From the NCBI GenBank assembly GCA_024220525.1, contig JAMYWO010000011.1:110973-154791 (forward strand): DNA of 43,819 nt, written 5' to 3'. The notes under the pieces were generated by a model, which saw only the letters and a program-made list of their open reading frames with translations, was not told where the DNA came from and made no database searches. Positions 1 through 12,105 of this stretch are shown in pieces. The position numbers and the translations under genes are program-made. The stretch is from Cochliopodium minus (lineage: Eukaryota; Discosea; Himatismenida; Cochliopodiidae). Positions within the stretch are counted from its first letter, which is position 1. Every line of letters begins with the position of its first letter.

Positions 1-1826
1 CCTGAAATCAAGATTTGTCCTCCATCTGCAATTCCTTCAACTCTTGCAGATTGATTCACCATTTGTCCAAAATAATCCATTCTTCCTGTCACTGGATCAG
101 GTTCTGCAGATGGTTCTCCTTTGTTGATTCCCATTCTAACTCTCAAACCCCTGTAAATCATTCTGTTCTTTGAATCATTTTCAATGATTGATTCTTCATT
201 TTTCAAAAGTTGTTCAGGCCATTCTTCTTTCATCAAAGTTTGTTGTAAATCAAGACACCATTTCACTGCATTAATACATTCAGCAAAAGCAACCATAAAT
301 GCATCTCCTTCTGTTTTCACTTCATATCCACGATATTCTTCCAATTTCTTTCTCATTATCTTGTTGTGAAATGAGATTGCCTTTGACATTGTTTCAGGAT
401 CTTTCTCCCATTGAACAGTTGATCCTTTTACATCTGTAAAAACAAGTGTGACTGTTCCTGTTGGAGGTGGAACACTGTTTGATCCAGGTTGGAGATAAAG
501 AGGAAGCTTCAAAAGAATTTCTTTGATTTTGTTTTTGACAGATACATACTCCTTGTTCAAAACATCATAATCTTTTTTCATATTCAACAAATCCTCTTCT
601 ATTTGTAGAAACTTGCTCACATTTTCTTTTTCATTTTCAACTTTCGAATTGTTTTTTTCTTTTTCTAATTGATCTTCCAAACTGATAATTTTTTGTTTCA
701 ACATGTTTACTTCTTCCTCTAATTCTTTCACTCTAGAACTATCTTCTTGTTGGTTGACTTTGATGACAATATTTCCTTCTTTTGTAGTTTCCTAATAAAA
801 AGAAAATGAAAAATTTTGATGAAGAAAATATAAACTTATTTTACAGAAATTATTTCTAAGAAAGATCCCAAGTAAGTCATGATACTTAGTTCATCAATGG
901 ATCCATCAAAGTCCTCAACATCAATCAACCTTACAACTCCTAATTCTTGTTCAGCAATTTTAAATGCTAATTCCAAGTTTTCATTTCCATTTTTTGGATC
1001 AATAGAGTCATAGTTGATCAGCTTGTTGTTGTAGGAATGAAGAAGAGCACAAAAAATGAGACCATTATTGAATATTTGAGAAAAATCTGATGTGATTGTG
1101 ATGTTTTTGTAGTTTTGGAGTTTGATCTTTAATATCTCAATCATTTTTTCTTCATATTGAAATTAATTTGAATTGATTTTCAATAAATTAATATTCTGAG
1201 GAAATTTACGTTTATTAGATGCAACTCCCCTGCTCAATTGATAATGTCTGATTAATAACCAAACGAATCCCAATACCATCTATTGTTAAAGTGTTAATTA
1301 TTATAAATGAAATCATTTTTAAATTTATAATGTTGATGAATAATATACCTTCACATTTTTTTCCATTATCTGTTGAGCAGATACTGTTAATCCTTTCAAT
1401 CCTGTTTATTATTTATATTTTATCAGAATTAACGTTTATAAATTTGTATGGAGATTATTATTAAACCATCATTCTTCAATTCTTCTAATGCTTGATTGAT
1501 ATTTGATAGATAATTTAGACTTGTTTTTGGCGATGCATTATATCCCTTGATAGGCTTGTTTGTCAATATTTCAACCAACTTTATCAATTTAATACCATCA
1601 GCCAAATCATCACAGAGATTATTAATATGTATCCCATTGTTTTGACCAACTTTATTCAACCATGCAGTAAAAGTCTTTTATTTATATTTGATAATATGTT
1701 CATTATTTTGTTTTTTAATAAAGCTGATTTTGATAAATTCTTTTTCTTCTTCAAATTCTTTACCTTTGATTGTGATATTTCTCTTGATATCTTCAATTCT
1801 GTTTCAGGTGTTGTTTTATCATCCAT
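1..1826 (-). CDS. Tandem calponin-homology / class III adenylyl cyclase, 5' part (cut at window start)
   Basis: Exons read on the minus strand are 1826-1764, 1674-1434, 1401-1349, 1279-1210, 1149-845 and 791-1; all phases agree. The product starts MDDKTTPETE. CH domain 1 begins TFTAWLNKVGQ and ends with the typical last helix GFVWLLIRHYQL. CH domain 2 has the FSQIFNNGLIFCALLHSY and DELSIMTYLGSF signatures, so together they form an actinin/fimbrin-type actin-binding pair. A coiled coil follows, then a cyclase catalytic domain. The first metal Asp is in FTDVKGST. EVKTEGDAFM supplies the Lys expected for ATP together with the second metal Asp. MDYFGQMVNQSARVEG carries the Asp/Asn region of adenylyl rather than guanylyl cyclases. 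The expected role is ATP to cAMP conversion on or near actin. The reading frame runs off position 1 at GGQILIS; the remainder appears at 32794-29872. Start and domain calls are secure; the fusion follows from spliced phases. Confidence 0.88.
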
Positions 1827-2009
1827 TTTTACAGAAAAATTAATTTCGAAAAACGAATTTTTTTTATTTTTTTTTTATTTTTTCTTTAATTTTTTTAAGA
1901 GAAAATATATGGAAAAAGATTCTTGAGATCAAAGTGATAAAGAGAAAACTAATTTGACAAAAATCAATTCAAATTTCAAAGAAAAAAAAAAAAATTCTAG
2001 TGAAAGTAT
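1827..2009. promoter_or_regulatory. Short divergent intergenic region
   Basis: These 183 bases separate the start of the CH-cyclase gene (minus) from the start of the NACHT-ankyrin gene (plus). They must contain both 5' leaders and a shared bidirectional promoter. The sequence is almost pure A/T with long homopolymer runs, and I see no defined motif. Confidence 0.4.
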
Positions 2010-5000
2010 ATGCAAGAAGATCAACATACAAAGGAAAATAAAAACAATAAAAGAGAAATAGATGAATTGGATCGATTTCCTATACCCGAAATAAAAATTA
2101 TTAATGAAGCATCTCATTATAATGATGAAAAAGATAATAAAGAATTGGATTCTGTGAATGGAAAGATTGATAATGATAATATCGAATCTTTCTCTGAGAT
2201 AAAGAATGAAAATATCATTATTGATCCAAATCAATCAAAGGAGATAATATCTCCAATGAGTACACCAATAATTGATAAGATCGAAGAAACTGATCCAATT
2301 GGAATAGTTAATGAAAAAAATAAAAAAACTAAAAATAATACAATTGAAACAGATAAAAATGATATTGAATCCTCCATAAAAAATAAAGGTGAAAAATATT
2401 CACTTGAAGATACAATTGTGATGGATAATAATAATTTGGAGAATAAGAATGATATTTCCTTACCTCCTATTCCAAAACGTGGCAAAAATATATTAAAAAA
2501 TGAGAATAATTCAGTGAATGAAATTAATATAAAAGAGAATAATTCAATAAATAAAGAAGATACCTTGGATAATCAACTGGAAAATCGAAATGATGTCAAA
2601 AATGAAAATAATAATCTAGATCAAGTTATTTCTCCACCTCCTATACCTTCTCGATCAACTCAAAAAAAGATTGATAAATTGGAAAGAGAAGAAAACATTA
2701 ATTTAAATAAAATTGGCAATGATAAAGTTGATAAGAAAGAAATCAAAAGTGTAAAAGATAATTCACTCAAAAATGAGAATGAAAATGAATGCTCCACCTT
2801 TGTTGATTTGGAAAAATCAGAAAAAGAAAAACTTCTTCAAGAAATCATTTCGCCACCTCCAATACCTTCTCGTTCAACTCAAAAAAAAATAGATACGAGC
2901 AATGAAAATAAAGTTGATGGAAAGGAGATTATTGAGACGACTACAGACGAGGAGAAAACAAAAATAGAGGAAAAACAGGATAATTTATTTGATATCAATA
3001 ATTCTTTTGTTGAAACCAATAAGGGAGAAGACTCTGAATATCAGTCAATTAACAGCATCACGTTGAAGGATTCTCTTCAAGGAGAAGGCATTTCTCCACC
3101 CCCAATACCTTCTCGATCAACTCAAAAAAAGATTGATAAAATGGAAAGAGAAAAAATTTTAAGTGATCACAAAGTTGACTATGATAAAGTTGAGAAAGAA
3201 ATCAAAAACGTAAAGGATGATTTGAATAAAAATGAGAATGAAGTTGAAAAATCCACTTTAATTGATTTGGAGATATCTGAAAAAGAGAATCTTCCTCAAG
3301 AAGAAATCATTTCTCCACCTCCAATACCTTCTCGTTCAACCCAAAAAAAGATTGATACAAATAATGAAAATAAAATTGACGGAAAGGAGAATATTGAGGT
3401 GATTTCGGAGAGTGATAAAGACGATTTAGTTGAAAAAGAAGATACTTTGTCTAATATCAATAAAAAAGGAGATGAGAAAGAAAACGAAAATATAAAAGAT
3501 GATTTGAAGAAAAATGAGAATGAAGTTGAAAGCTCCACTTTGATTGATTTGGAGATATCTGAAAAAGAGAATCTTCTTCAAGAAGAAATCATTTCTCCAC
3601 CTCCAATACCTTCTCGTTCAACTCAATTAGTTTCCCAAAAACCTCCTCCAATACCTAACCGAGAAGAAAAAGGTATTTTTATTTTCATTATTAATTTTCC
3701 TTTCGTTTTAATTAAAAAAAAAATTTGTTATTTTTATTTTTATTTTTTCTCTCTTAGATTTTATTGATATTAATGCATCCAAATTAGATGATTTTATTCA
3801 TGATATTGATGAAAAAGAAGACATTGACAATCAAGAAGGAGAATCAGAAAAAATATCGAAGAAAAAGAAATTTGAATCCGAAAACAAAGACCTTTCCAAC
3901 ATCCAAGGATTTTACATGAATGAGAACGAGTTCAACACCTACAACTACCATCCAATAGCTTCAAAAGAAGACATTTCCCTCGATAAATTTTTTGAGGAAA
4001 AAAGTAAAGTTAACAACAACAATTACAATAGTGACGACATAGAAAACAATAAAAATAATAATCTCCCTCCAATTCCTCCTAGACACAAAAAAGTTCCTTC
4101 ATCGAACATTCCTTACTCAAATGACGCCTTTTCTATTCTTTTGAATCAATGTCGTAACAAATATTCTTCTATTGGTAGAATCTTCGTTGACAAAAAGTTT
4201 TCTTGCACGAATGTTCTTTCTTCCACTGATTCTTCTTCTTTGGACGATGTCTACATTGAAAGCCAAGAACATTTGGAAATATCCAACATTTGGAATAACT
4301 TTAACTTTTCCAAAAATCTTTTCAAACCTAACATAATAGTAATTGAAGGTAAGATCATTACTTTTATTTTTATTTCAATTTTTTTTTTTTTCAAAGAATA
4401 TTTTCTATAAAATATATTTATCAAAATTCTTAATTAAGAAATTTATCTTAACTTTTACTTTTCTTTTTCAAAGGGAGAAAGGGAATCGGAAAAACAACTA
4501 TTTGCAAGAAAATATGCGATTTGTTTTACAAGGGAGAAATATGGACCGAAGAAAACTTCGATTTGGTTTTCCACGTCTCCCTCAAGTCTCCATACTTCGT
4601 CCAACACAAACTCACAAAGTTCTCCCTCTACGAATACTTATGGGAAGAGTTGTGCAAGAAGAAAGTCAACGAGAACATGAAAAACAAGGTGATCAACATG
4701 ATAAGATCCAAAGAGGATGACAACAAGGTGGTTTGGCTCTTTGATGATTATCATTCTGTCGATTTTTACAAAGAAGTTTTATCGGATATTTTTTCAAACT
4801 TTAAAAACTTTGTTTTGACTTCCAATCCTGACAATTCGAATCACAGAAATCTCAATGATTATCCTTTTGATGTTTCTCTGAAATTGACTGCGGATCTTTT
4901 TGATGTTTCGGAGATAAATTCTTATTTGGATCTTTTCTTTCAATATGACTTGGACAAGAAGAATCTGCACAAATTATTACAAATCCATGATTCTGTCAAC

Positions 5001-6608
5001 GACATGTTCTCACATCCTTATCATTTCAATGTTTTGTGTAACATTTACTCAAAAAATGGAGATAATCTCTTCGGAACAGTCGAAGACATTAAATTGGGAG
5101 ACATTTTGAGTGTAATGCTCAGAAATATGGTCAGTAAAAAGGCGAATAGAGAAGAGTTTAAAGATTTGTTGAAGTTTTTCGACGGAGAATCTGGATTATT
5201 GAAGAATGTGAAGAAGTTCATGTCTTCCCTTTCTTTCTGCTTGTTCTATGAAAACTCAAAGTTCCTCCCTTTAGAAAATCTCCTCTCTTTACTCTACATT
5301 CACTTTAAATGTCCCGAAACGAATTTTTCTTATTCCGTCTTCAAAAACTTTAAAAAATTCGTCAATGAAAACAATAAAGATGACACTAATGATAATATTT
5401 CTCCAAGGGGTGATGAAATTTCATTAGAAGATAGATTTATCAACATTGATCCTTCTTTCGTTCCACCAAAAGACAGTTTTGCTTCGAAAATATCCAGTCT
5501 TTTCACCAAAAAGAATCCTTTGATCAACATAGACAAAGCTTTGATCAGGAAGACAATTTCTTTTCTCGTTGAATGTGGAATCCTTTTCCAAACTAAAAGC
5601 GACATCCATTTTTCTCATTCGTCTTTTTATTTCTTTTATTTATCTTATTTCTTCAAAAAACAAATATTACTTCCACCAAACCAAAAATTTTCACAGAAAT
5701 TCTCCGAGAAATTGTATTTCGTTTTGACCAAAAAGAAGAAGAAAGAACTTTTAGATACGAAATCTTTCTATCCCATGTTTTTCTATCATGCAAGAAAGTC
5801 TACTACTTTCGATTGCAATTTCTTCTTTGAAATATTTGATTTGAACGAAGAAAATTCTTTTTTTTCAAAGTTTTACAATCAAAAATCAAAGTTGATTTAC
5901 AACTGTATCCATGAACTTTACACTCCCAAAAACGAACCTGTCTTCAATGATATTTTCTCCAAATTAACACAGAATTGGACACTCAATCTCCTTTTCAGAT
6001 TTGGAACAAACTGCAATTTGGTTTCGTTATTTGTCAACTCAAAATCTTTTGATCCTTCTTTAAAAGATGATAGTGATCTTGATATATTCTTTTTGAGCTT
6101 ATTGAACCAAAATCCAAATTACCAAATTATAAAATTGCTCTTGGACAAACATTCTGACTAGTAAATTTTATTTTTATTAATTTATTCTTTCTTTTTTCTT
6201 TTTTTATTTTTTTTTTTAAAAAAATTAGTGTTCTCTCAAGAAATGAGATTGGAGATACACCTTTGCATGTTGCATGTACAAATTCTAGAACTGACAAAAG
6301 TATAATTGATCTATTGATTAAAAGAGGATGTGATCTATTTTATAAAAATTTCAATGGAAACACTTGTCTTCATGATTCATTGATAGTAAATCCTTTTATT
6401 TTATTTTATTTTATTTTATATTTTTTTTTTTTAGGGTGAGATAAATGAAGAAATTGTGATGTTTTTGGTAGAAAAGGGATGTGATGTTTCAAGTGAAAAT
6501 GAAGAAGGAAAATCTCCGTTGCATATAGCAAAAGAAAACAAAAAATGTTCTGAAACTTTGATAACTTTCCTTATTCAATATTCAAAAGAGGAAGAAAAAA
6601 TAAATTAA
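2010..6608 (+). CDS. NLR-like STAND NTPase: SH3-ligand repeats, NACHT domain, ankyrin repeats
   Basis: Exons 2010-3672, 3758-4348, 4474-6160, 6229-6385 and 6435-6608 join in phase to 1,423 aa. Residues 1 to about 750 are charged, Asn/Lys/Glu-rich and disordered. Five copies of a block around SPPPIPSRSTQKKID, plus three variants (PPIPKR, PPIPNR, PPIPPR), give class II SH3 ligands of the PxxPxR type. Around residue 750 comes a NACHT-type P-loop ATPase: Walker A GRKGIGKTT, then FDLVFHVSL, Walker B VVWLFDDYH and sensor LTSNPDN. A long helical region follows, then C-terminal ankyrin repeats (GDTPLHVAC, GNTCLHDSL, GKSPLHIAK). This order matches signal-transducing STAND proteins, in which ligand binding to the repeats drives nucleotide-dependent oligomerisation. 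A sensing or scaffold role is inferred; no known effector domain is visible. The Walker A exon starts just before the P-loop. Confidence 0.88.
2630..3656 (+). repeat. Coding repeats with PPIPSR SH3-ligand core
   Basis: Five near-identical segments encode ISPPPIPSRSTQ, mostly followed by KKID, spaced about 70 to 110 codons apart. The linkers also resemble one another (NENEVEKSTLIDLEISEKENL and relatives), so the unit was duplicated with its linker. The core conforms to the PxxPxR consensus for SH3 binding. Two related motifs sit outside the block, at about 2462 and 4068. Confidence 0.85.
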
Positions 6609-6660
6609 ATCAAGAAAATAAAAAATTAAATTAAAATGAATTAAATTAATATTTTATTTT

Positions 6661-7479
6661 TCAGTTTTTGTTGCAAAGATTTTTGTGAGTTTTCCAATCT
6701 TCTTTTTGACAATCAACAGAACTAAATATAAAAAAAAATTAAAAATAAAAATAAATTATAAAAAAAAAAATTAAAATTTATTACCAATAAAATACTTTTT
6801 TGCAATTTCCACAACGTTTGAGTGCTTGATTTTGTGGAGGAAGTTTAGAACATCTGAAACAAACCTTGAGACCAAAGTTATCTATGGTGGAGGCAGCGAT
6901 AGTGTAAATTTCTCTTCTTGCCCTCACTTTCTCTTGTTGGGAAAGACCCAAAGCGGTTTCACTAGGTGTCAATCCATTTTCATCTGTTGTAAAAATTTAT
7001 TTTTTAATTTTATTTTTATAATTTTGTTTATTTTTTATTAATTATTTTATTTTTTTTTATTAAAATTTTTTATTTTTTTTTAAATTATTTTTGATTTTTT
7101 AAATTATTTTTATTAACAATAATTTATTTTTTATTTTTTTTTATTTTTTTATTTTTAAAATTTACCTTTGTGATCTCCCTTGGCTCCTTTCTCGAGCAAG
7201 AATTTGATGATATCGATGTTGTCTTGTCTCACGGACATGTGGAGAGGACACTCACCACTTCCCGAAGCGATTTTATTCACGTCTGCACCAGCATTTACTA
7301 AAATGGTGACTGTTTTGATGTAACCTAAAAAAAAATGAATAAATTGAAAAAATCAATTATTATTAAAGAAATAAAAAATAAAAAAAAAAATTATAAAAAT
7401 TTTAATTAAAAAAATAATAACTCCGAAATGAAAAAAAATAAAATATAAAATATAAAAAATTTAGTTAAAAAATATAAAG

Positions 7480-7511
<32 letters not shown>

Positions 7512-9826
7512 AGTTAATAAAAGTTGAAAAATTAAAATAAAAAACAAATAAGAAAGAAAAAATAAAAAAAAATTAACTTTTAAATAAAAAATGGAATTAA
7601 ATTTAAGATTTAAAAATTAAAAAATTTTAAAAAAAATTAAAATTACCTTCAGATGTTGCCATCATGAGTGGAGTGAAACCACGGCTGTCTTCACAATCTA
7701 CAACAGCTCCATTTTTGATGAGAATTTCTATAACCTTTACGTGGTCATTAGATGCGGCAATATGAAGAGGAGAAATTTTTCTTTACAAAAAATAAATTAA
7801 AAAATAAATGAAAAATAAATAATAAGAAAAATAAAAATAAATAAAAATAAAAATAAATAAAAATAAAAATAAAAATAATTTGAATAAATAAAAAATAAAT
7901 TGAATAAATAAAAAATAAAAAATAAAAAATAAAAAATAAAAAATAAAAAATAAAAAATAAAAAATAAAATAAATTTTATTCACCTTTCACCTGCAACAAT
8001 ACTTGGATCAGCTTTGAATTCTTCAACAAGGATTCGAGTAGCTTCAGGAAAATTTTCTTGGGCAGTCATGAAAAGAGCACTGGTGTCTGTGATTCTGTTA
8101 GGATCCACCTTGTATGTCTTGATTATTCCCGATATCATTTCACAATTACCCTATGAAAAAATAATGAAAATTATTTTTAATTTTTAATTTTTAATTCTTT
8201 ATTATTTTTTTGGATTTTTTATTTTTTATTTATTTTATTTTTTTCTTTTTTATTTTTTATTTCATTTTATTTTTTATTTTTTATTTATTATTTTTGGATT
8301 TTTATTTTTCATTTATTTTATTTTTTATATTTTATTTACTTCATTTTTTTATTTTTATTTATTTTATTTTATTTATTTTTTTTATTTTTATTTTTTTGGA
8401 TTTTTAAATTTTTTTTTATTTTTTTTTATTTTTTTATTTTTGTTTGTTTACAGCTTTTGCAGCACACATTAGGGGAGTATTGTTTGTGGAATCCAAAGAG
8501 TCGACAAACTGTCCTGCTCCTTTTTCTACGAGATATTGAAACTAAAAATAAAAATGAAAAAACAAGAAGAATAAAAATAATAATAAATTAATCAAAAAAA
8601 TACATTAAAATAATGAAAATATTGATAAATAATAAATATAAATTGTAAAAATATAAATTAAAAAAAACATTCAAAAAAAATGAAAAAAATATGAAATGAT
8701 GAATATAAAAATAAAAATGTGAGAATAATCTTACAAAAAAAAAAATATCAAATAAAAAATAAAAAAATACATTAGAAATAATATTGGTAAATAATAAATT
8801 TAAAATCGGAAAAAAAATGTTTAAAAAAAATTCAAAAAAAAATGAAAAAAATAAAAAATGAAAAAAATTTTAAAAAAAAATAATGAAATAAAACAATTAT
8901 ACCATGACCCAAGAACAATTCTGGGCAGCTTTGTGCAAAACAGTAGAAGCCTCAACAGACTTGGATTGTTTGTCGACATGAGCACCATTCTCAATCAAAT
9001 ATCTGGCATAGTCCTCATCACCACTACCCAAAGCAAGAAGCAAGGGAGTTCCTAACTTAGGGTCGTCCTCATTGATGTCGCAGCCATGTTCTAATAGATA
9101 CTTCACCATTCTTTTGTCTTTTTTTTCGGCGATGGAGGAAATATGTAATGCCCTCCCGTCTTTCTTTGGAACCTTTCAACAAAATGATGAAAATTTAAAA
9201 TCAAGAAAGAATCTTTTTTTTTTTTTAAAGATTTTTTTTTTTATTATCTTTTATTTTTGATCAAAAAATGTTTTGGTGTTAAGGCCTGGGTGTTGATAAA
9301 TTTATGATTGAAAAAACTTTATCAAAATTTTTTTTTTAGCATTTATTCTAAAGATTAATAAAAATTAATCTTGAAATTATTTAATCCTTTATTGAACATC
9401 TAATCTAATTTATGAGAATTTATGAACACATATATTCTTATTAACTAATATATTAGGTACTAATAATATTGATTTTCAAAATTGTGGGTATCAATGTTTA
9501 TAATACTTTATATTGATTAATGATGTCTTACCATTTTTAATTCTTCAACCAACCATTTCACTATTTCCAAATGTCCTTTTAATATAGCAGCTCTCAAAGG
9601 AGTATGAACACCTATAGATATGAATAAAGATATATAATAGTATTATGTATTGGAATATATTGGTTTTTGATTGTTTATTAAAAAGCAAATTTTTATTTAA
9701 TCATTTACCTTGAGTATAATAAATATCTACACCTCTTTCTACATAGAATTTTGCTTTTTTCAAATTCCCTTCCAATATAGCACTAAAATAACCAATTTTC
9801 AATTGTTCATCTGGTATATATTCCAT
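6661..9826 (-). CDS. Ankyrin-repeat protein with C-terminal MYND zinc finger
   Basis: Nine exons (9826-9709, 9611-9532, 9172-8903, 8541-8452, 8150-7984, 7780-7647, 7324-7166, 6983-6785, 6721-6661) join in phase to 425 aa beginning MEYIPDEQLK. About eight ankyrin repeats fill most of the chain, for example GTPLLLALGSGDEDYARYLI, ISPLHIAASNDHVKVIEILI and ECPLHMSVRQDNIDIIKFLL. The last roughly 40 residues form a MYND finger. Its Cys and His ligands are in CFRCSK, RCGNCKKVFYCS and VDCQKEDWKTHKNLC, and an intron splits the second half. MYND fingers bind proline-rich peptides, so a scaffold or adaptor role is likely; no enzymatic domain is present. It is convergent with the NACHT-ankyrin gene, with 52 bases between stops. 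The introns are simple-repeat rich. Confidence 0.9.
7783..7980. repeat. AAAAATA-type simple repeat inside an intron
   Basis: This intron of the ankyrin-MYND gene is built almost wholly of A-runs broken by single T. It includes an uninterrupted stretch of about ten 7-base AAAAATA units near 7905-7970. The reverse strand yields a Phe/Ile/Tyr/Leu open frame that is not a gene. Confidence 0.7.
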
Positions 9827-10165
9827 ATTTTTGTATGATTAAAATAAATATCCTTCTTGAATGAGTTAATGATTTGAATAAAATAAATATGATTCAATTC
9901 AATTACTTTAGTATTTTATAAGTACAATTTTTTTTTTTTTCATTTCAATAAGAACAGCAAATATTTTTAATATATTTTTTTATTTTTTTTCAACGAAAAA
10001 TTAAATGGAATTTCTCAAAAAATAAAAAAAAAAAATTTAATAAAATAAAAAAAAAATGAAAAAGAAAACATCAATAAAAATTAAAAGATGACATCAAAAA
10101 AATGTTTGAACTTTCACAATTTGTTATTTAAAAAATTTTAATAAATTACAAAAAAATTGGAAAGA
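9827..10165. other. Intergenic, no gene seen
   Basis: The stretch lies between the ankyrin-MYND start and the stop of the transporter fragment. It is A/T-rich with poly-T and poly-A runs and has no supported open frame. It must hold the ankyrin-MYND promoter and the transporter 3' end. Confidence 0.5.
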
Positions 10166-10601
10166 TTAGTTTTTGAGAGGGGGAGGAGTGCTCAAGACTT
10201 TTTTGAGGAAATAAAGGTAGGAGAAATTGAAAATGAAGCAACCCATCTGCATGCAATTTACAAACAACCAATCTCCCTTAAAATAGTTCACTGTTAGCTC
10301 AACAAGAAGGTATTGAAGATAAGTGATGGCTGCACCAATAATACAACATACACCAAAGACACGGCCCATTTTGTTAAAACCAAAAACTTTTTTAAAATAA
10401 AAAATAAAATAAAATAAAAATAAAAAATAAAAAAATTATCAATTAAATATTAAGAAGTTAATAAATAAAAAATAAAAAAATGATAAAAAATTTTACCTTT
10501 CGGTATTGTACTAAGAGAAACAGTATAAAAGAAAGGTCTTGCACAACTGAAAATACAAAAGCTCACAATTTGAAAATATGGCCATTTGGGAATGAAAACG
10601 C
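10166..10601 (-). CDS. C-terminal end of a major-facilitator-type transporter (5' part missing)
   Basis: Exons 10546-10497 and 10386-10166 join in phase. An earlier piece, 10601-10567, fits if the 20-base stretch 10566-10547, which begins GT and ends AG, is a very small intron. The product contains CARPFFYTVSLST, VFGFNKMGRVFGVCC and then two hydrophobic segments (about GAAITYLQYLLVEL and CMQMGCFIFNFSYLYFL), and ends LSTPPPLKN. The R-x-F..Y-x-V and FGRVFG spacing resembles the last helices of SLC43-like/MFS permeases. The gene runs into the N at 10602, and nothing beyond that N continues it. That agrees with 10601 being a true block end. Family assignment is moderate and the substrate is unknown. 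Confidence 0.5.
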
Positions 10602-10602
10602 N
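10602..10602. other. Single N: probable block junction 1
   Basis: An isolated ambiguous base sits where the minus-strand transporter reading frame stops being continued. Sequence to the right (10603 on) belongs to a TFIIB upstream region and shows no transporter coding. Confidence 0.6.
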
Positions 10603-10750
10603 GAGATAATGAAATTAAATCCATTTTATTTCATTGACCCCATTGAGATGAAATTGGTCTCCTGATTTCCCCTTTTTTGAGAAATGGAAATAAGAGAAAA
10701 AAAGTGCTATTAGGGAATTCAGAAAAAATAAAATAATAAAAAAAAAAAAA

Positions 10751-11994
10751 ATGATGGATACTTCATGCAGAGAATGTAAATCAGTGGGATGTGTACATTA
10801 TGATCATAAAGAAGGAACTTTGATATGTACAAAGTGTGGAACAGTATTGGAGGAAAATTATATCGATGATACTCCTGAATGGACAAATTTTGAGGATGAT
10901 GGAGATTCTAATTCAAGAGCCTTTGTATCTGGAAAATATGAGCCATTTGAAAAAAGCACATTGCAAATTGTAGGAAAAACAAGGTAAGAATTAATTATTG
11001 TATCCTTGTTAAGAATGAGAAAACCTAATATGAAATTGAGAAATAAAGAATAATAATAGGATATTAAGAAAAATTTGAGAATTTAACTTAATTATAAAAT
11101 TAATTTGGTATAAGAATTAAGAAAATGTTAAAATATCTTTTATAATATTCAAATCTCATTCAATAATAGAAAGATTATGTTTTAATGGAGAATTTTATGA
11201 TATTAATTCATTATTCAAATAAGATTCCTTTGATATTCTTTCATATTTCCTTTTTTATAAATTCATTAATTTTCTTCGTCATTTTTCCCTCAAATTTTTT
11301 TTTTTTTTTTGAATTTTTCAGAGAAGCAAAATCATTGGCAGCATTTCAAAGAAAGCTGATGGAATCAGATCCAATCCACGAAAACATCAAACAAATCGAA
11401 GAGTTATGTGGAAAGATGGATCTACCAACAGTGATCACAGAAGAAGCAAAAGACATCTACTACAAGTATGACAACGAGAAGAAAAAAAAGCCCACCGGTT
11501 CCAAAAAGCAGAAAAAGAAAAAAGATTTCATCCTTTCCGTAATCTTCCTCGCTTGCAACAAAACAGGAGCCGGAAGAACAATCAAGGAAATCTCCGAGCA
11601 GAACGACATCGATGAAAAAGTGATGCGTAAACATTGCAAAGAAATCTCCTCGGTCATTCCTTCCTTTGGTCAAGTCATGACTCCTTCCAAGTTTATCGTA
11701 AAGTTTGTTGCAGAGTTAAAGCTTCCTTACCCTGTTAATGGTTTGGCGAAGAAGATTGTTGAGAAGGCCGTCAATTTAATGGAGGGTAAGAGATCCACTA
11801 CTACTGCTAGTGCTGCTCTTTGCTTTGCTATTGAGTTGTTGGGTATCACCACTTGTACTTCTGGTGACATTTCTCGTGTTGCCAAGATTGCTGAGAATAC
11901 TTTGAAGGGTGCTTGCAAGACCCTTCGTGAGAACAAATCTCAGATTGTCACTAACGAGGATATCAATGAAGCTAAGAGTCAATTGGACAACTAA
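10751..11994 (+). CDS. TFIIB: Transcription initiation factor IIB
   Basis: Two exons, 10751-10983 and 11322-11994, join to 301 aa, close to the usual 310-345 aa of eukaryotic TFIIB. An N-terminal zinc ribbon (CRECKSVGC...CTKCGTVLEE) is followed by the reader/linker region (EWTNFEDDGDSNSRAFVSG). Two cyclin-fold repeats follow, including KKKDFILSVIFLACNKTG and STTTASAALCFAIELLG. It bridges TBP-bound promoter DNA and RNA polymerase II and helps set the start site. An adjacent Met codon (10754) is an alternative start. The reader is shorter and more acidic than the animal sequence. Codon use in the second exon is noticeably richer in C/G than in neighbouring genes, as expected for a highly expressed gene. 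Confidence 0.96.
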
Positions 11995-12105
11995 TCTAAT
12001 CCAAAAAAAAACTGTTAACATATTATTAAAAAAAAAAAACTTTTTTGATGTATAATTTTTATTTTTTATTTTCTTTTTTTTTTAAATTTTCTTTTGGAGA
12101 AGCCT

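Noticed and set aside
7783-7983. Phe/Ile/Tyr/Leu-only reading frame
   Set aside because: It is an AAAAATA-type intronic simple repeat with no codon variety.
10480-10665. Plus-strand open frame crossing the N at 10602
   Set aside because: Its left half is antisense to transporter exons and its right half probably belongs with 41328-41453.
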